This document shows, in pieces, positions 6,872 through 15,249 of a DNA stretch of 64,000 nucleotides (positions are counted from its first letter, which is position 1; every line of letters begins with the position of its first letter). This DNA is from Cellvibrio sp. KY-GH-1 (GTDB taxonomy: Bacteria > Pseudomonadota > Gammaproteobacteria > Pseudomonadales > Cellvibrionaceae): assembly GCF_008806975.1 (NCBI RefSeq), contig NZ_CP031728.1:1860001-1924000 (forward strand), given 5' to 3'. Made by a program: the position numbers and the translations under genes. The notes beneath the pieces are model-generated. The model searched no databases and was not told the origin of the DNA. It worked only from the letters and a program-made list of their open reading frames with translations.

Positions 6872-7834
6872 ATGACAACCAATGAATCACATGTTGTGGA
6901 TGCGGAAGGAGCGAACGCCACCACACAAGACACCAACTTGCTAAACAATCTTGATCGGATGTTTTCACCGACCGCACAAAAAGAAACACCCAAAGGGCGT
7001 GCAGCGCGTCGTAACCAGCCAGGGCTTTCTGGTGAGCCTTCCGAGCGCTCAGTGAGCTTGCCACCATCGATGCAAATGGGAGCCACGCTGAAACTTCATA
7101 CGCACCTTGCGATTAATTTATTTCGCGGTCGTCGCGGTGATCGTTCCAAGAATATTCGTCAAATTGTGGGCATGTCGCTCTTCGCACGTCAGGCGGGTTT
7201 AATTTGGACAGCAGCGAAGAATGACGATCCTTATGCGGATCAATGCCTGATTGAAATTGAAGAAGCCCATAAAAGAACTAAAACCTTGCTCGATGAACGC
7301 GAGAAAGCGTTAAGCGAATTGATTGAAGGCTTGGAAGGTTTTGAAGTGGACGTGCAGACCTGTGCTGAGCCGCTGGAGATCCCCCTCAACTTTCATTCGC
7401 CCTGGGCTTACCGTTCAGTGTTGCTCTTGTTGCAATACGACAAGATCGTGAGGCTGGGATTAACAGCTCACCACGTGGGATTTATCGGTGACGCTGAATG
7501 GAATGATGTGATTACGGATTCCGGGCGCGCCATGCGGAATTTGTTTGAAGAAGTAAACCGCTGGGTATTCACCAATGTCACACGCGACGATATCCGTAAA
7601 AATACTAAAGTAGCCAAACGTGCCCAAGGCCAGTACCTGGAAAAGAAAAATAATCGCTTGGTAATTGAGGATGAGGTGATGGAAGGCACCAAGCGCGCAT
7701 CCATCGCGCCGCGTAATCCTGATTTGGAAAAATATCTCTCAACGAAACGCACACAGCATTCAGTTCCATCCAAGCACCACCCCTCACAGCCAGAAGCGCA
7801 GCAAGATGCACCTGAAAACACTTCATCAAATTGA
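6872..7834 (+). CDS. TIGR03761 (PFL_4669-type) ICE protein
   Basis: A 320-residue protein matching the TIGR03761 family, a marker of PFGI-1-class integrating elements with no assigned biochemical role. Recognised parts are LKLHTHLAINLFRGRRGD, then GMSLFARQAGLIWTAAKNDD (about residues 95-115) and SPWAYRSVLLLLQYDKIVRL (about 170-190), and a long C-terminal region with TRDDIRKNTKVAKRAQGQ. The tail is polar and low-complexity. No transmembrane segment is seen. GGAG lies 5 bases before the ATG, and the palindrome at 6789 is in the upstream region. Elsewhere the family sits beside DUF3158, as here. Confidence 0.88.
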   Translation: MTTNESHVVDAEGANATTQDTNLLNNLDRMFSPTAQKETPKGRAARRNQPGLSGEPSERSVSLPPSMQMGATLKLHTHLAINLFRGRRGDRSKNIRQIVGMSLFARQAGLIWTAAKNDDPYADQCLIEIEEAHKRTKTLLDEREKALSELIEGLEGFEVDVQTCAEPLEIPLNFHSPWAYRSVLLLLQYDKIVRLGLTAHHVGFIGDAEWNDVITDSGRAMRNLFEEVNRWVFTNVTRDDIRKNTKVAKRAQGQYLEKKNNRLVIEDEVMEGTKRASIAPRNPDLEKYLSTKRTQHSVPSKHHPSQPEAQQDAPENTSSN

Positions 7835-7916
7835 GCAATTTTTACAATATTAAAATGCTGATTTTATGAAAGCCTGTAATGACAATGAATCCTTTAAAAC
7901 GCAGCAAGGTGTGAAT

Positions 7917-8576
7917 ATGGCTTCTTCGCAACATGTGAATAATCTAGTGGCGGCCGATGCTTTAAAAGGCCTTTTAATGGGTAAGGGGGCGGCGGGACTC
8001 TCTGACAAGATTCGCACAGTGCTGCGCAAAATGCAGCTGGTGCAAAACGCCATGAAAGATTTGGAAACCCAACAACGACTCAGTCGGGAAACCGCCGGGT
8101 CTGAATGCATTGAATTGTATTTGGCTACTAACTTACGCACGAAAATTCTGAACATTGAAATTGATAACGTTAAGCAACTGCCAGCCGGTGAATTATCGTT
8201 TGAACACACCAAGCGCCCTATGGTGTTGGAATGGCGAGCCAGACGGGATTTTGCGGTAGCGCACGGTTACGGAAACACAGCACGTATTCATGCCTTCAAT
8301 CCGCAGCATGATCACTATTCCACTGTGCGGGAGTATGTAAATAAGCAAACCCCTGAATATTACGAAGTGCTTGCTGGCTACGATGTTGTCCGGGTGACGT
8401 TGAACAATTCGGTGAAGTCACTCCGTAAAACGATTCTGGATCTGAACTTGGTGAATGAGGAATCTCGCTATCCGGATGATGTTGCTAAAGAAGCCGATAA
8501 ACTGTCACGCCGATTGTTTAGAGCATTGCCGGACAGTCAAGAATTAACTGATGTGTTGAACCAGTTGTACTCATGA
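7917..8576 (+). CDS. DUF3158-family ICE protein
   Basis: A 219-residue protein of the DUF3158 type, normally the next gene after TIGR03761 in this class of ICE. Visible landmarks are VAADALKGLLMGKGAAGLSD at the N-terminus, a helical segment, and KRPMVLEWRARRDFAVAHGY in the middle. I take the ATG at 7917 for its AAGGTG ribosome site 6 bases upstream; an in-frame ATG at 7866 would add 17 residues but lacks a good site. No membrane segment is seen. Its role is unknown; context suggests plasmid-like maintenance or DNA processing. Confidence 0.78.
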   Translation: MASSQHVNNLVAADALKGLLMGKGAAGLSDKIRTVLRKMQLVQNAMKDLETQQRLSRETAGSECIELYLATNLRTKILNIEIDNVKQLPAGELSFEHTKRPMVLEWRARRDFAVAHGYGNTARIHAFNPQHDHYSTVREYVNKQTPEYYEVLAGYDVVRVTLNNSVKSLRKTILDLNLVNEESRYPDDVAKEADKLSRRLFRALPDSQELTDVLNQLYS

Positions 8577-8615
8577 TTCTTGAAAACTCTTTTTGAATCT
8601 GTCACCGAGGTAGTT

Positions 8616-8873
8616 ATGGCAACGACTGTTGAGATACATCCTGAAGTACTTAGGGAATTGGAATACATGGTGGCCTTATACAAGGAGCATGGTGCACCAA
8701 GTCCGATGGAATCCGTGGAGGATTTGGTGGGCTTTGTGCTGGCGTCTGTTGCTGACGGTAGCCGTAGACCTGGAGCTTGGGAACGTCAATTGCTCACCAT
8801 GATGGGATTGGTCGCCGATTGCGCGGAGCATGAGCAATACCGTTCACATTATGGACCTTCCGAAGTGAAATAG
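8616..8873 (+). CDS. Small acidic protein of the ICE module
   Basis: An 85-residue protein (MATTVEIHPEVLRELEYMVA start) from the ATG at 8616, which has CGAGG 5 bases upstream; a longer frame from a TTG at 8580 has no ribosome site. It is mostly helical with many Glu residues and no recognised domain. It lies 39 bases after the DUF3158 gene and just before the second 16-bp palindrome, so it probably ends that transcription unit. Confidence 0.6.
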   Translation: MATTVEIHPEVLRELEYMVALYKEHGAPSPMESVEDLVGFVLASVADGSRRPGAWERQLLTMMGLVADCAEHEQYRSHYGPSEVK

Positions 8874-8882
8874 CCGGTGATA

Positions 8883-8898
8883 CGTGTCTCGGGACACG
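8883..8898. promoter_or_regulatory. 16-bp palindrome, copy 2 (operator candidate)
   Basis: CGTGTCTCGGGACACG, the exact reverse complement of the site at 6789. It lies 36-51 bases upstream of the ATG at 8934, where it could overlap a promoter. Confidence 0.65.
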
Positions 8899-8933
8899 GT
8901 TATTAGGGTGATGCTGAGAATGGGAGATGAGTG

Positions 8934-9212
8934 ATGAATATTGATCCGTTTTGGATAGCGATGGGAATGATAATAGGTGTAGTGGTTATCGGGCCAATAA
9001 TCGCAGGCTTACTGTTTAAGTTTTTCAGCACCGTGATAACAGCAATGAATGATCACAATCCCCAGATGGCCGAAGCATTAGCAATAAACCATGTGCAACA
9101 TGATCGATATGAACCTCAGCTGTTAACGTATTTCAATCGCAAAATTTATAAACGTGTATGGCAACAGGAAATGTCAGCACGTACACCTACCGAGTTGGTA
9201 TCCAAAGAATGA
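8934..9212 (+). CDS. Small single-pass membrane protein
   Basis: A 92-residue protein with one N-terminal membrane segment (WIAMGMIIGVVVIGPIIAGL) followed by a polar, basic C-terminal half that should face the cytoplasm or be loosely associated. GGGAG at 8922-8926 supports the ATG at 8934 (a GTG precedes it by one codon). Its stop overlaps the next start as ATGA. I do not recognise a family. Confidence 0.6.
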   Translation: MNIDPFWIAMGMIIGVVVIGPIIAGLLFKFFSTVITAMNDHNPQMAEALAINHVQHDRYEPQLLTYFNRKIYKRVWQQEMSARTPTELVSKE

Positions 9213-9457
9213 GTCGGGTTATTTGTGTTACAGGCTGGTTTGATATTTACAACCGCCAGGGAATGAAGACAGGAGAAAAGGACTTCACTGTATCTCATGG
9301 AATCAATGAAGACACCGGCGATGCCGTGATACTGCCGTGTGAACATCCAAACGCATTGAGTGCGGTATGGGATAAAGATATCCGGGAGTATGTACTTGAC
9401 GATAAAACGTGTCTCGGGACACGAATTAACCCTGTCAAAAATACATGGCGAGGATAA
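9209..9457 (+). CDS. Small unrecognised protein, coupled to the upstream gene
   Basis: An 82-residue protein (MSRVICVTGWFDIYNRQGMK start). The ATG at 9209 shares the ATGA overlap with the preceding stop, which points to translational coupling and is why I prefer it to an in-frame ATG 51 bases upstream. The N-terminal half looks like a small beta-rich domain. The third 16-bp palindrome (9408-9423) lies inside its last codons, so that site must serve the downstream gene. Confidence 0.55.
   Translation: MSRVICVTGWFDIYNRQGMKTGEKDFTVSHGINEDTGDAVILPCEHPNALSAVWDKDIREYVLDDKTCLGTRINPVKNTWRG
9408..9423. promoter_or_regulatory. 16-bp palindrome, copy 3 (operator candidate)
   Basis: CGTGTCTCGGGACACG, identical to copy 2. 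It sits in the 3' end of the 9209 gene and about 108 bases before the DnaT-like gene. Keeping a perfect palindrome in coding DNA argues for function. Confidence 0.65.
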
Positions 9458-9530
9458 AAATTACCACTCGCTAATTAACAACCCTGGAAGACCGCGAATA
9501 ATCGCTACAGATAATTGCAGGCAGTTACGA

Positions 9531-10316
9531 ATGAATTCTCCTCTCATTAAATGGCAACCTGACAATGACTTAATACAACGCATTTGCTCATTTGCTATTC
9601 CTGAAAACTACATCAAGGAACAAATTCAATCATTCAACGAAGAGTTCCATCAGCTTTCTGCAAATCAGCATACCGCTTTCTTGAAATTTGTATTGGCTCG
9701 CTGGCGATGCCGAGCCGTTGCAGTAAATCCAGCTGTAACCAGTGAATCATGGCCAACGGCCACCCTACCCCAACAAACCCGGATGACCAATACATGGCGT
9801 CCCAGCGAAGACACAATGATCCTGGTTACAACCATGTTAGGAATCAATCAGGCATTTGCAGAAGATGCGGTACCGGAGTTTGTGATTTATTGGATCGAGC
9901 GAGGTGTTTCGGAAGCATCCTGGAATGGAAAATTTATCCAACATGTCAAGAATCAGTGGAGCAGATTTAACAACCTTCCCCAGTCGGGAGTAACTGCAAC
10001 ACCGATTACTAGCGATTGGCAACCATGCAACGAAGCGGTAGAAATATTACGGCATGCAAACATGGACGATGCATTTATCAATAAGCTGGTGCCGGAATTT
10101 ATTTTGTACTGGAAGGAAACACAACGCTGTTATCCCTCCTGGAATACCAAATTTATTCAGCATGCAAAATTCAAATGGGCCAAACAATTTGATGCTGCCA
10201 GAATCAAAAGGTGCAACGTGCATTCGATACGTCCGCGCAGTACTCGGGATATACCATTACTGGAAAATTTGCTCGATAGAAGCTGGGCGGATTCTCCGAT
10301 CTTCAAACATACATGA
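9531..10316 (+). CDS. DnaT-like protein with three tandem DnaT domains
   Basis: A 261-residue protein built of three similar units of about 60 residues. Unit 1 begins SPLIKWQPDNDLIQR. Units 2 (NTWRPSEDTMILVTTML) and 3 (SDWQPCNEAVEILRHANM) both end in W-N-x-K-F-I-Q-H followed by KxxW. The pattern of a W-x-P start, VPEFVIYW in the centre and a WNGKFIQHV end is that of the DnaT single-strand DNA-binding domain (DnaT_2). E. coli DnaT has one copy and helps load the replicative helicase in the PriA primosome. Three copies in a row suggest a dedicated ssDNA-coating or helicase-loading factor for this element. The ribosome site is weak. A 16-bp palindrome lies upstream. Confidence 0.75.
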   Translation: MNSPLIKWQPDNDLIQRICSFAIPENYIKEQIQSFNEEFHQLSANQHTAFLKFVLARWRCRAVAVNPAVTSESWPTATLPQQTRMTNTWRPSEDTMILVTTMLGINQAFAEDAVPEFVIYWIERGVSEASWNGKFIQHVKNQWSRFNNLPQSGVTATPITSDWQPCNEAVEILRHANMDDAFINKLVPEFILYWKETQRCYPSWNTKFIQHAKFKWAKQFDAARIKRCNVHSIRPRSTRDIPLLENLLDRSWADSPIFKHT

Positions 10317-10328
10317 TGAGGAATAATA

Positions 10329-10820
10329 ATGAACAACCGACTCACCAAGGCCGATCTAATTCATTTACCGGAAGCGGATCAAAACATCTTATTCAACTAC
10401 ATGCAGGATCTTTCAGCGCGCAGAGAATCCCTGCTTGGAATTCTGTTTATTTTTGTATACCTATCAATGGCGGTGCTGCTTTACCTTGTATCGCTAACAA
10501 CACCAGATAATGCACCCTATTCCACTGTCACCGAATTGATATGGCCATTTGCTGCTGTCATTTTCACCCTCGCCACTGCCTATCTAATCTGTTTACGTAA
10601 GCCTTGGAACTTATCCAAACATAATCGCCGCGTGCAAACCGCCCGTCAGTTTTTTTTGGAGAATTTCAATATGGATATTGGCGGATTAACGCCAAGCGAC
10701 ATATGGCAAGGTGTAGTTGTAGAACGCGCACATAAATCACAGGAAACTGGTGAATACCTAACCTTTGTACAAGTGAACCCTGGGGAGAAAAACAATTCAG
10801 AAACACCAACTAATTTGTGA
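10329..10820 (+). CDS. Two-pass membrane protein, unrecognised
   Basis: A 163-residue protein with two membrane segments (LLGILFIFVYLSMAVLLYLV and LIWPFAAVIFTLATAYLICL) flanked by charged ends. GAGGA lies just upstream of the ATG at 10329, and the DnaT-like gene ends 12 bases before, so both are probably on one transcript. I do not recognise a domain. The C-terminal polar region (about residues 100-163) should be cytoplasmic. Confidence 0.6.
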   Translation: MNNRLTKADLIHLPEADQNILFNYMQDLSARRESLLGILFIFVYLSMAVLLYLVSLTTPDNAPYSTVTELIWPFAAVIFTLATAYLICLRKPWNLSKHNRRVQTARQFFLENFNMDIGGLTPSDIWQGVVVERAHKSQETGEYLTFVQVNPGEKNNSETPTNL

Positions 10821-10881
10821 GCCATTATAAAATTCATATCCACTCTAATTGCTGAAAAAAATTACTTAATTCATCTGCTCT

Positions 10882-11406
10882 ATGCAAACACAAGCCTGGT
10901 TAATTCAGCTCAAACAAAGTAACGACTGCCGAGTGAAAGTAAACCTCATCGGTCAGCTGGCTGATGCCGGGATTAAAAACACAATAATCTCAAAGGAAAC
11001 AGAAATACGTGATTACCAGGTACGGCATTACCTTCGAGTATATCGCAACTTGGTACCGGAGGTGATGAGCCTATTCCAAGCGGGAAGAATTACATTTTCG
11101 ATGGCTAGGGCTATTGCCTCACTGGACGAAAAAAAACAGGAGAAGGCCGCTAGAGATACGATTGCCAAAGGCACAAGCGTTAACGGCTTTCGTAATAAAT
11201 TGAAAGATAGCACTGACAAAAAATTAACAGCCGAATTGGAAAGGCAAAGCGAACTCTACTCAGGCATATCGGGTTTGGATATCACCATCAAGCCTGATAA
11301 ACATAATCCGAAAGCCGGTGTATGGCTGATTCGTTATGCCGATTTGGATATGTACGACGTGATCGCCGATAGAATTGGCAATGGCAAAACACTAGACGAT
11401 TTTTAG
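10882..11406 (+). CDS. ParB/KorB-like DNA-binding protein
   Basis: A 174-residue protein with the helical HTH core seen in ParB/KorB proteins: EIRDYQVRHYLRVYRNLVPE then AGRITFSMARAIASLDEKKQ and EKAARDTIAKGTSVNGFRNK. It lacks the N-terminal ParB nuclease-like fold, so it is probably a site-specific regulator and not a partition clamp. It could be the protein that binds one of the palindrome families in this module. No strong ribosome site is visible. The downstream gap holds a terminator. Confidence 0.6.
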   Translation: MQTQAWLIQLKQSNDCRVKVNLIGQLADAGIKNTIISKETEIRDYQVRHYLRVYRNLVPEVMSLFQAGRITFSMARAIASLDEKKQEKAARDTIAKGTSVNGFRNKLKDSTDKKLTAELERQSELYSGISGLDITIKPDKHNPKAGVWLIRYADLDMYDVIADRIGNGKTLDDF

Positions 11407-11701
11407 ATTTTAAGGAAAAGTTAAACCGCATTAACAATCGCCCACAAAATTTAAATATTGCTGCACAACCTGCATACAATTTGATTGCGGATTTCATTTA
11501 AATCTCTTCATACAATATCTGTGTTGCTGGAACCTTCAACGTCTCTCATGCAACACACGAAACATCATACTTTGGCGCTCGTTGAGCGCCTTTTTTATTT
11601 GCACAGGCGGAGCTCATTTTCTGACTGTTCTACTGTTTTCATTTAAGGAATGATGCAGCCGCTTTTCAGTCACGAATTCACTGATCAACGAGGCATACCC
11701 T
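11407..11701 (+). other. Leader region upstream of ssb, no gene
   Basis: No open frame of note. A -10-like TACAAT lies at 11511-11516, but no good -35 is at the right distance. A clear intrinsic terminator follows at 11574, well before the ssb start at 11702. This layout could mark a short terminated RNA or simply the end of the upstream operon. Confidence 0.4.
11574..11596 (+). terminator. Rho-independent terminator before ssb
   Basis: GGCGCTC and GAGCGCC form a perfect 7-bp stem with a GTT loop, followed at once by six T. It should stop transcription coming from the 9531-11406 genes, so ssb and topoisomerase need their own promoter between about 11597 and 11680. Confidence 0.85.
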
Positions 11702-12178
11702 ATGGGAAATTATTTTGCGGGCGAAGGTAATTTGGGAAGTGCACCAACACTTTCTTATGTACCAATAAAAAATGGCACAGAACAGAAACCGGTATTGAAA
11801 TTTTCAGTGCGATTCAACGTCGATAAATTAAATCAACAAACCAACCAATACGAAGATTCAGGTGGTTTTTGGGGAAAGGTAGAAATTTGGGGGAAGCGCG
11901 CGGAAATTTTTAATGATCATTTAGTTAAAGGCGCTCGCGTATATGTTGCAGGCTCTCAGAGCCAAGAAACGTTTACCGCCACCAAAGGTGAATACGCGGG
12001 CCAAGAGCGCACCACTACCGTGATCTCAGCTGATGTAGTCGCGATTGTGCCCTTGGGCATTGAAAAAATTATTTATGCCGAGCGCAAAGGTAACGCTAAC
12101 GGAAATTCTGGTGGTGATAGTTATGACTATGCGAATCAACAAATACCGCATGACTATGCTGACGACATACCAGAATAA
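11702..12178 (+). CDS. ssb: Single-stranded DNA-binding protein
   Basis: A 158-residue SSB of the ICE type. The OB-fold part spans about residues 1-118, with MGNYFAGEGNLGSAPTLSYV at the start, FSVRFNVDKLNQQTNQYEDS, and a WGKVEIWGKRAEIFNDHLVK strand. The C-terminus is a Gly/Asn/Asp-rich tail ending DDIPE, similar to the acidic tip by which SSBs recruit partners, though not the classic DDDIPF. It should coat ssDNA during transfer or replication. GAGG stands 10 bases upstream. The topoisomerase gene follows after 22 bases. Confidence 0.9.
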   Translation: MGNYFAGEGNLGSAPTLSYVPIKNGTEQKPVLKFSVRFNVDKLNQQTNQYEDSGGFWGKVEIWGKRAEIFNDHLVKGARVYVAGSQSQETFTATKGEYAGQERTTTVISADVVAIVPLGIEKIIYAERKGNANGNSGGDSYDYANQQIPHDYADDIPE

Positions 12179-12200
12179 TCAAGAATAAGGACGCCCTTGG

Positions 12201-14192
12201 ATGCCTAACTTACTGATCGTTGAAAGCCCGGCAAAAGCAAAGAAAATGCGGGGATATTTCCCCGACTTTATCATTGAAGCAACCCTCGGACATTTTAAAG
12301 ATCTACCGAAGGATTCCATGGGCGTGGAACCGCCCAACCACAAACCGCAATGGGAAACCATTGCGGACAAACGCAAGATTGTCACACAGTTAAATAATGC
12401 CGCTAAAAAAGCCACTACGATCTATGTGGCCACAGACCTGGATCGCGAAGGCGAAGCAATAGCAGGCCATGTGGTCAACCTGCTAGGTACCGCGCATAAA
12501 TCCAAAATATCTCGCATCACCTTTGATGAAATTTCAAAGAAAGCCCTGCAGGCGGCAATTGCCTATAAACGCCAAGTTGATTGGGCATTGGTAAGAGCAC
12601 AGGAAGCGCGACGGGTATTGGATCGGTACGTTGGGTACTTGATCACCCGCGAACTCAACGCCAAATTCAAATCCCTCGGGATTAATTATTTTTTTACCGG
12701 TGGACGTGTCCAATCGGTTGTACTCCGCCTGATTGTCGAGCGTGATCATGCGATCAAGACCTTTGTACCTGTGGAACACTATGGCGTTACCGCATCATTG
12801 CGGCACGCCGATATAGCATTCACTGCGACCTGGGTGAATGGTTTGCCGTCAGGGCAATTGATGACGGATCGCTCTCGCGCTGAAACGGTGAAGAATCGCA
12901 CCCAGCATTTAATTGTGGATTCAGTCACTCATAAGCCCAAACAGATATCACCGCCCGCTCCATTGACCTCCAGCGCCTTTGTGCAGCTGATGGCAACAAA
13001 GCTTAAACTCACCACAAAACAATCAATGGCAGCCGCACAGACGCTGTTTGAAGCCGGTCTAATCACGTACCACAGAACCGATAGCCCAAACATATCAAAA
13101 GACTTTATCGATGAGATACGGTCGTTTGCCAAGAGCAAGCACTTGCCATTACCTGCTCACCCGCCCATCCATAAAGCAAAAGACAGCGCCCAACAGGCGC
13201 ACGAATGTATCCGCGTAACCGATATTAAATTGCTATCGCCTGGGCCTGAAATCACGGATGCCAGGCTTCGCGAGGTGTATGCCTGGATATGGAAAGTTAC
13301 CCTGGAATCACAATTGGTTGCAGGTGAAGATACGTTGACTACTGTGCAATTTCATAACGCGGCGATGGATTTTTTCAAAACTAATTCCACGCGGGTGAAA
13401 TCGACTGGTTGGCGAAATGCAGCTGAAAAATGCATTGCCATCAAATCGCTTTCCACGAGCGACAATGAAGATGAAGAACCAACAACAGCACTCCCGGATT
13501 TGAAAGTCGGCGCTACTATTCCGTGCGTCTCAGTCAAGCTTGATATTAAACATACCGAACCGCCTTTGGTGTACACCGAAAAAACCCTGGTGAAGGAATT
13601 GGATCGTCTGGCGATTGGCAGACCATCAACTTACGCTACCGTCATTGAACGCATAGTGACGCTGAACTATGTCACACGCCATGCCAGTTTGAAATTCGAA
13701 CCGACAACCAAGGGCATGGCGGTTGTTTATTTGCTGAAAAATTATTTCTCATTTATGGAGTATCAATACACCGCTGATATTGAAGAATCATTCGACAAAA
13801 TCGCTACCCGTAAAGCGGACTATTTACCAATCATCAGCCATGCCTACGATGCATTGTTACAGGAAATTCAAAAATTTCGTGCAGCAGAAATTCCACAAGA
13901 AGTGAAAGCGCTAATAAGCCAATTTGAAGGCGATAAGACACCTACACCAAAAGCATCAGCGAAAAAAATACCTGCAAAAAAAGAGACCACTACCTGTGGT
14001 AAGTCAGACTCAAAAAGCACTACATCACATACACCAGCAAAAATTGGCGATAAATGCCCTGATTGTCAAAAAGGCACATTGGTGCTGCGCAATATTACTA
14101 GCGGCAAAAATGCCGGTAAGCAATTTAAAGGTTGCACAGGCTTTCCTGATTGCCGTTTTTTTGCCTGGCCTCAAGTGAGCCGCCACGCATGA
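12201..14192 (+). CDS. Type IA DNA topoisomerase of ICE
   Basis: A 663-residue type IA topoisomerase, often annotated as topoisomerase III in this position. The Toprim domain opens with LLIVESPAKAKKMRGYF, which resembles TopA more than E. coli TopB, and carries the acidic metal motif ATDLDREGEAIAGH (residues 77-90). The catalytic tyrosine is Tyr290 in GLITYHRTDS. A C-terminal four-cysteine zinc finger (CPDCQKGTLVLRN to GCTGFPDCRFF, about residues 618-650) follows a Lys-rich linker. It should relax or decatenate element DNA during replication or transfer. AAGGA precedes the ATG by about 9 bases. It overlaps the next gene by 4 bases. Confidence 0.92.
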   Translation: MPNLLIVESPAKAKKMRGYFPDFIIEATLGHFKDLPKDSMGVEPPNHKPQWETIADKRKIVTQLNNAAKKATTIYVATDLDREGEAIAGHVVNLLGTAHKSKISRITFDEISKKALQAAIAYKRQVDWALVRAQEARRVLDRYVGYLITRELNAKFKSLGINYFFTGGRVQSVVLRLIVERDHAIKTFVPVEHYGVTASLRHADIAFTATWVNGLPSGQLMTDRSRAETVKNRTQHLIVDSVTHKPKQISPPAPLTSSAFVQLMATKLKLTTKQSMAAAQTLFEAGLITYHRTDSPNISKDFIDEIRSFAKSKHLPLPAHPPIHKAKDSAQQAHECIRVTDIKLLSPGPEITDARLREVYAWIWKVTLESQLVAGEDTLTTVQFHNAAMDFFKTNSTRVKSTGWRNAAEKCIAIKSLSTSDNEDEEPTTALPDLKVGATIPCVSVKLDIKHTEPPLVYTEKTLVKELDRLAIGRPSTYATVIERIVTLNYVTRHASLKFEPTTKGMAVVYLLKNYFSFMEYQYTADIEESFDKIATRKADYLPIISHAYDALLQEIQKFRAAEIPQEVKALISQFEGDKTPTPKASAKKIPAKKETTTCGKSDSKSTTSHTPAKIGDKCPDCQKGTLVLRNITSGKNAGKQFKGCTGFPDCRFFAWPQVSRHA

Positions 14193-14584
14193 ATGCGCAA
14201 ATCACACGCGAGGTTATTGCCCACGCAATGACTCAATTGTCAGAGCGAGCGAACAGCATCAAAGACATTATCTATTCGCATCCTGCCGCTGAACTCCAAT
14301 CGCTCCATCAAGAAGTTCGTGATCGCATGGCCAAGGCCGAAGGCGACATAAACAATCTTGATCTGTGTGAATTTCTAAAGATTGCGGTTGATCAAGAGCG
14401 TGACTTGAAAAAACGTATTTCCAAACAGCGCCGCACAGCCGCGCTCAGTCTCGAATTACTCAGCATTGAACAGCAGCTAGACACTCTCAACCAGGAGTTA
14501 CTTCTGGTTGAGGAAACCCATTCATCAACAACACAGGAAACATTCATCCAGGAGATAAGGCCATGCAAGTCCATTGGAAAATAG
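14189..14584 (+). CDS. Coiled-coil protein after the topoisomerase
   Basis: A 131-residue protein starting at the ATGA overlap with the topoisomerase stop. It is almost all helical and charged, with heptad-like stretches (LSLELLSIEQQLDTLNQELL), so it probably forms a coiled coil. No membrane or signal segment is seen. Its last 22 bases overlap the pilL start. I do not recognise a named family; the tight packing supports a real gene. Confidence 0.6.
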   Translation: MNAQITREVIAHAMTQLSERANSIKDIIYSHPAAELQSLHQEVRDRMAKAEGDINNLDLCEFLKIAVDQERDLKKRISKQRRTAALSLELLSIEQQLDTLNQELLLVEETHSSTTQETFIQEIRPCKSIGK

Positions 14585-14880
14585 CCCTCATTGCAATGTT
14601 ATGCAGCAATACAGTCGTGCAAGCAGAACAGGGTGAAAACAAAGTGCGGACAGACCGTTACACGCTGGTAACGGCAGAAGCACGTGATGACCAAAAAGCC
14701 CCCCTGAAATCCATCGTAAACATGTCCCTGGGCAAAGATGTGTTTTCTGTGGGCGATGCGCTGCGAGAAGTATTGAAAGGCTCTGGCTACCGCTGGCAAA
14801 GCCCGGATGGCCAAGATCAATTACTCAATACATTACCCCTGCCCTCTGTGATCCGGGAGTTAGGCCCTGTCTCGTTAGGT
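14563..14880 (+). pseudogene. pilL: pilL N-terminal part, cut by IS copy 2
   Basis: Start of a PFGI-1-type PilL lipoprotein-like protein (TIGR03748 N-terminal region). A signal peptide (MQVHWKIALIAMLCSNTVVQ) is followed by RTDRYTLVTAEARDDQKAPL and a domain with VGDALREVLKGSGYRW and LPLPSVIRELGPVSLGD. GGAGATAAGG lies before the ATG. The gene runs into IS copy 2 at 14880 and stops at a frame end at 14910 after a few IS-coded residues, leaving about 106 native residues. In related elements pilL opens a type IV pilus operon used to stabilise mating; no other pil gene is found to the right of the IS. Confidence 0.8.
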
Positions 14881-14941
14881 GATCCCCTCCGCGAATATCG
14901 GACACCTTAGAAACTGAGTAAACTTACTCCAGAGGTGATCC

Positions 14942-15235
14942 ATGAGCAAGAAACCAACCCCAAAAGAGAATAAGAAGTATACAGCCGAGTTCAAAAGTGA
15001 GGCCATTAAACTGGCCGAACGATTGAGCGTAGCGGAAGCCGCCGAAAAACTGGGCATATATGCCAGTCAAATTTACAGTTGGCGTAGCGCACTCAACAAT
15101 AGCCGTACTGATGTTGAAAGAGAATCGCTCCTCGCCGCTGAAAATGCACGCCTCAAGCGTCAGCTCGCCGAGCAAGCAGAGGAGCTTGAAATCCTAAAAA
15201 AGGCGGCTACCTACTTCGCGAAGCATCAAAAATAA
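14942..15235 (+). CDS. IS3-family OrfA (copy 2)
   Basis: Identical in protein sequence to the OrfA at 472-765: a 97-residue helix-turn-helix protein with a coiled-coil C-terminus, AGAGGTG ribosome site before the ATG, and an A6G frameshift run at 15196-15202 leading into OrfB. Because both copies are intact, either could supply transposase for the whole bounded segment. Confidence 0.92.
   Translation: MSKKPTPKENKKYTAEFKSEAIKLAERLSVAEAAEKLGIYASQIYSWRSALNNSRTDVERESLLAAENARLKRQLAEQAEELEILKKAATYFAKHQK
15196..15202 (+). other. A6G slippery site for -1 frameshift, IS copy 2
   Basis: AAAAAAG in the last codons of OrfA of the second copy, in the same context as 726-732; the -1 frame is open into OrfB. 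Confidence 0.8.
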
Positions 15236-15249
15236 AACGCTACGAATTT

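Noticed and set aside
10054..10326. Alternative + frame inside the DnaT-like gene
   Set aside because: It overlaps a gene with three clear repeats and has no domain.
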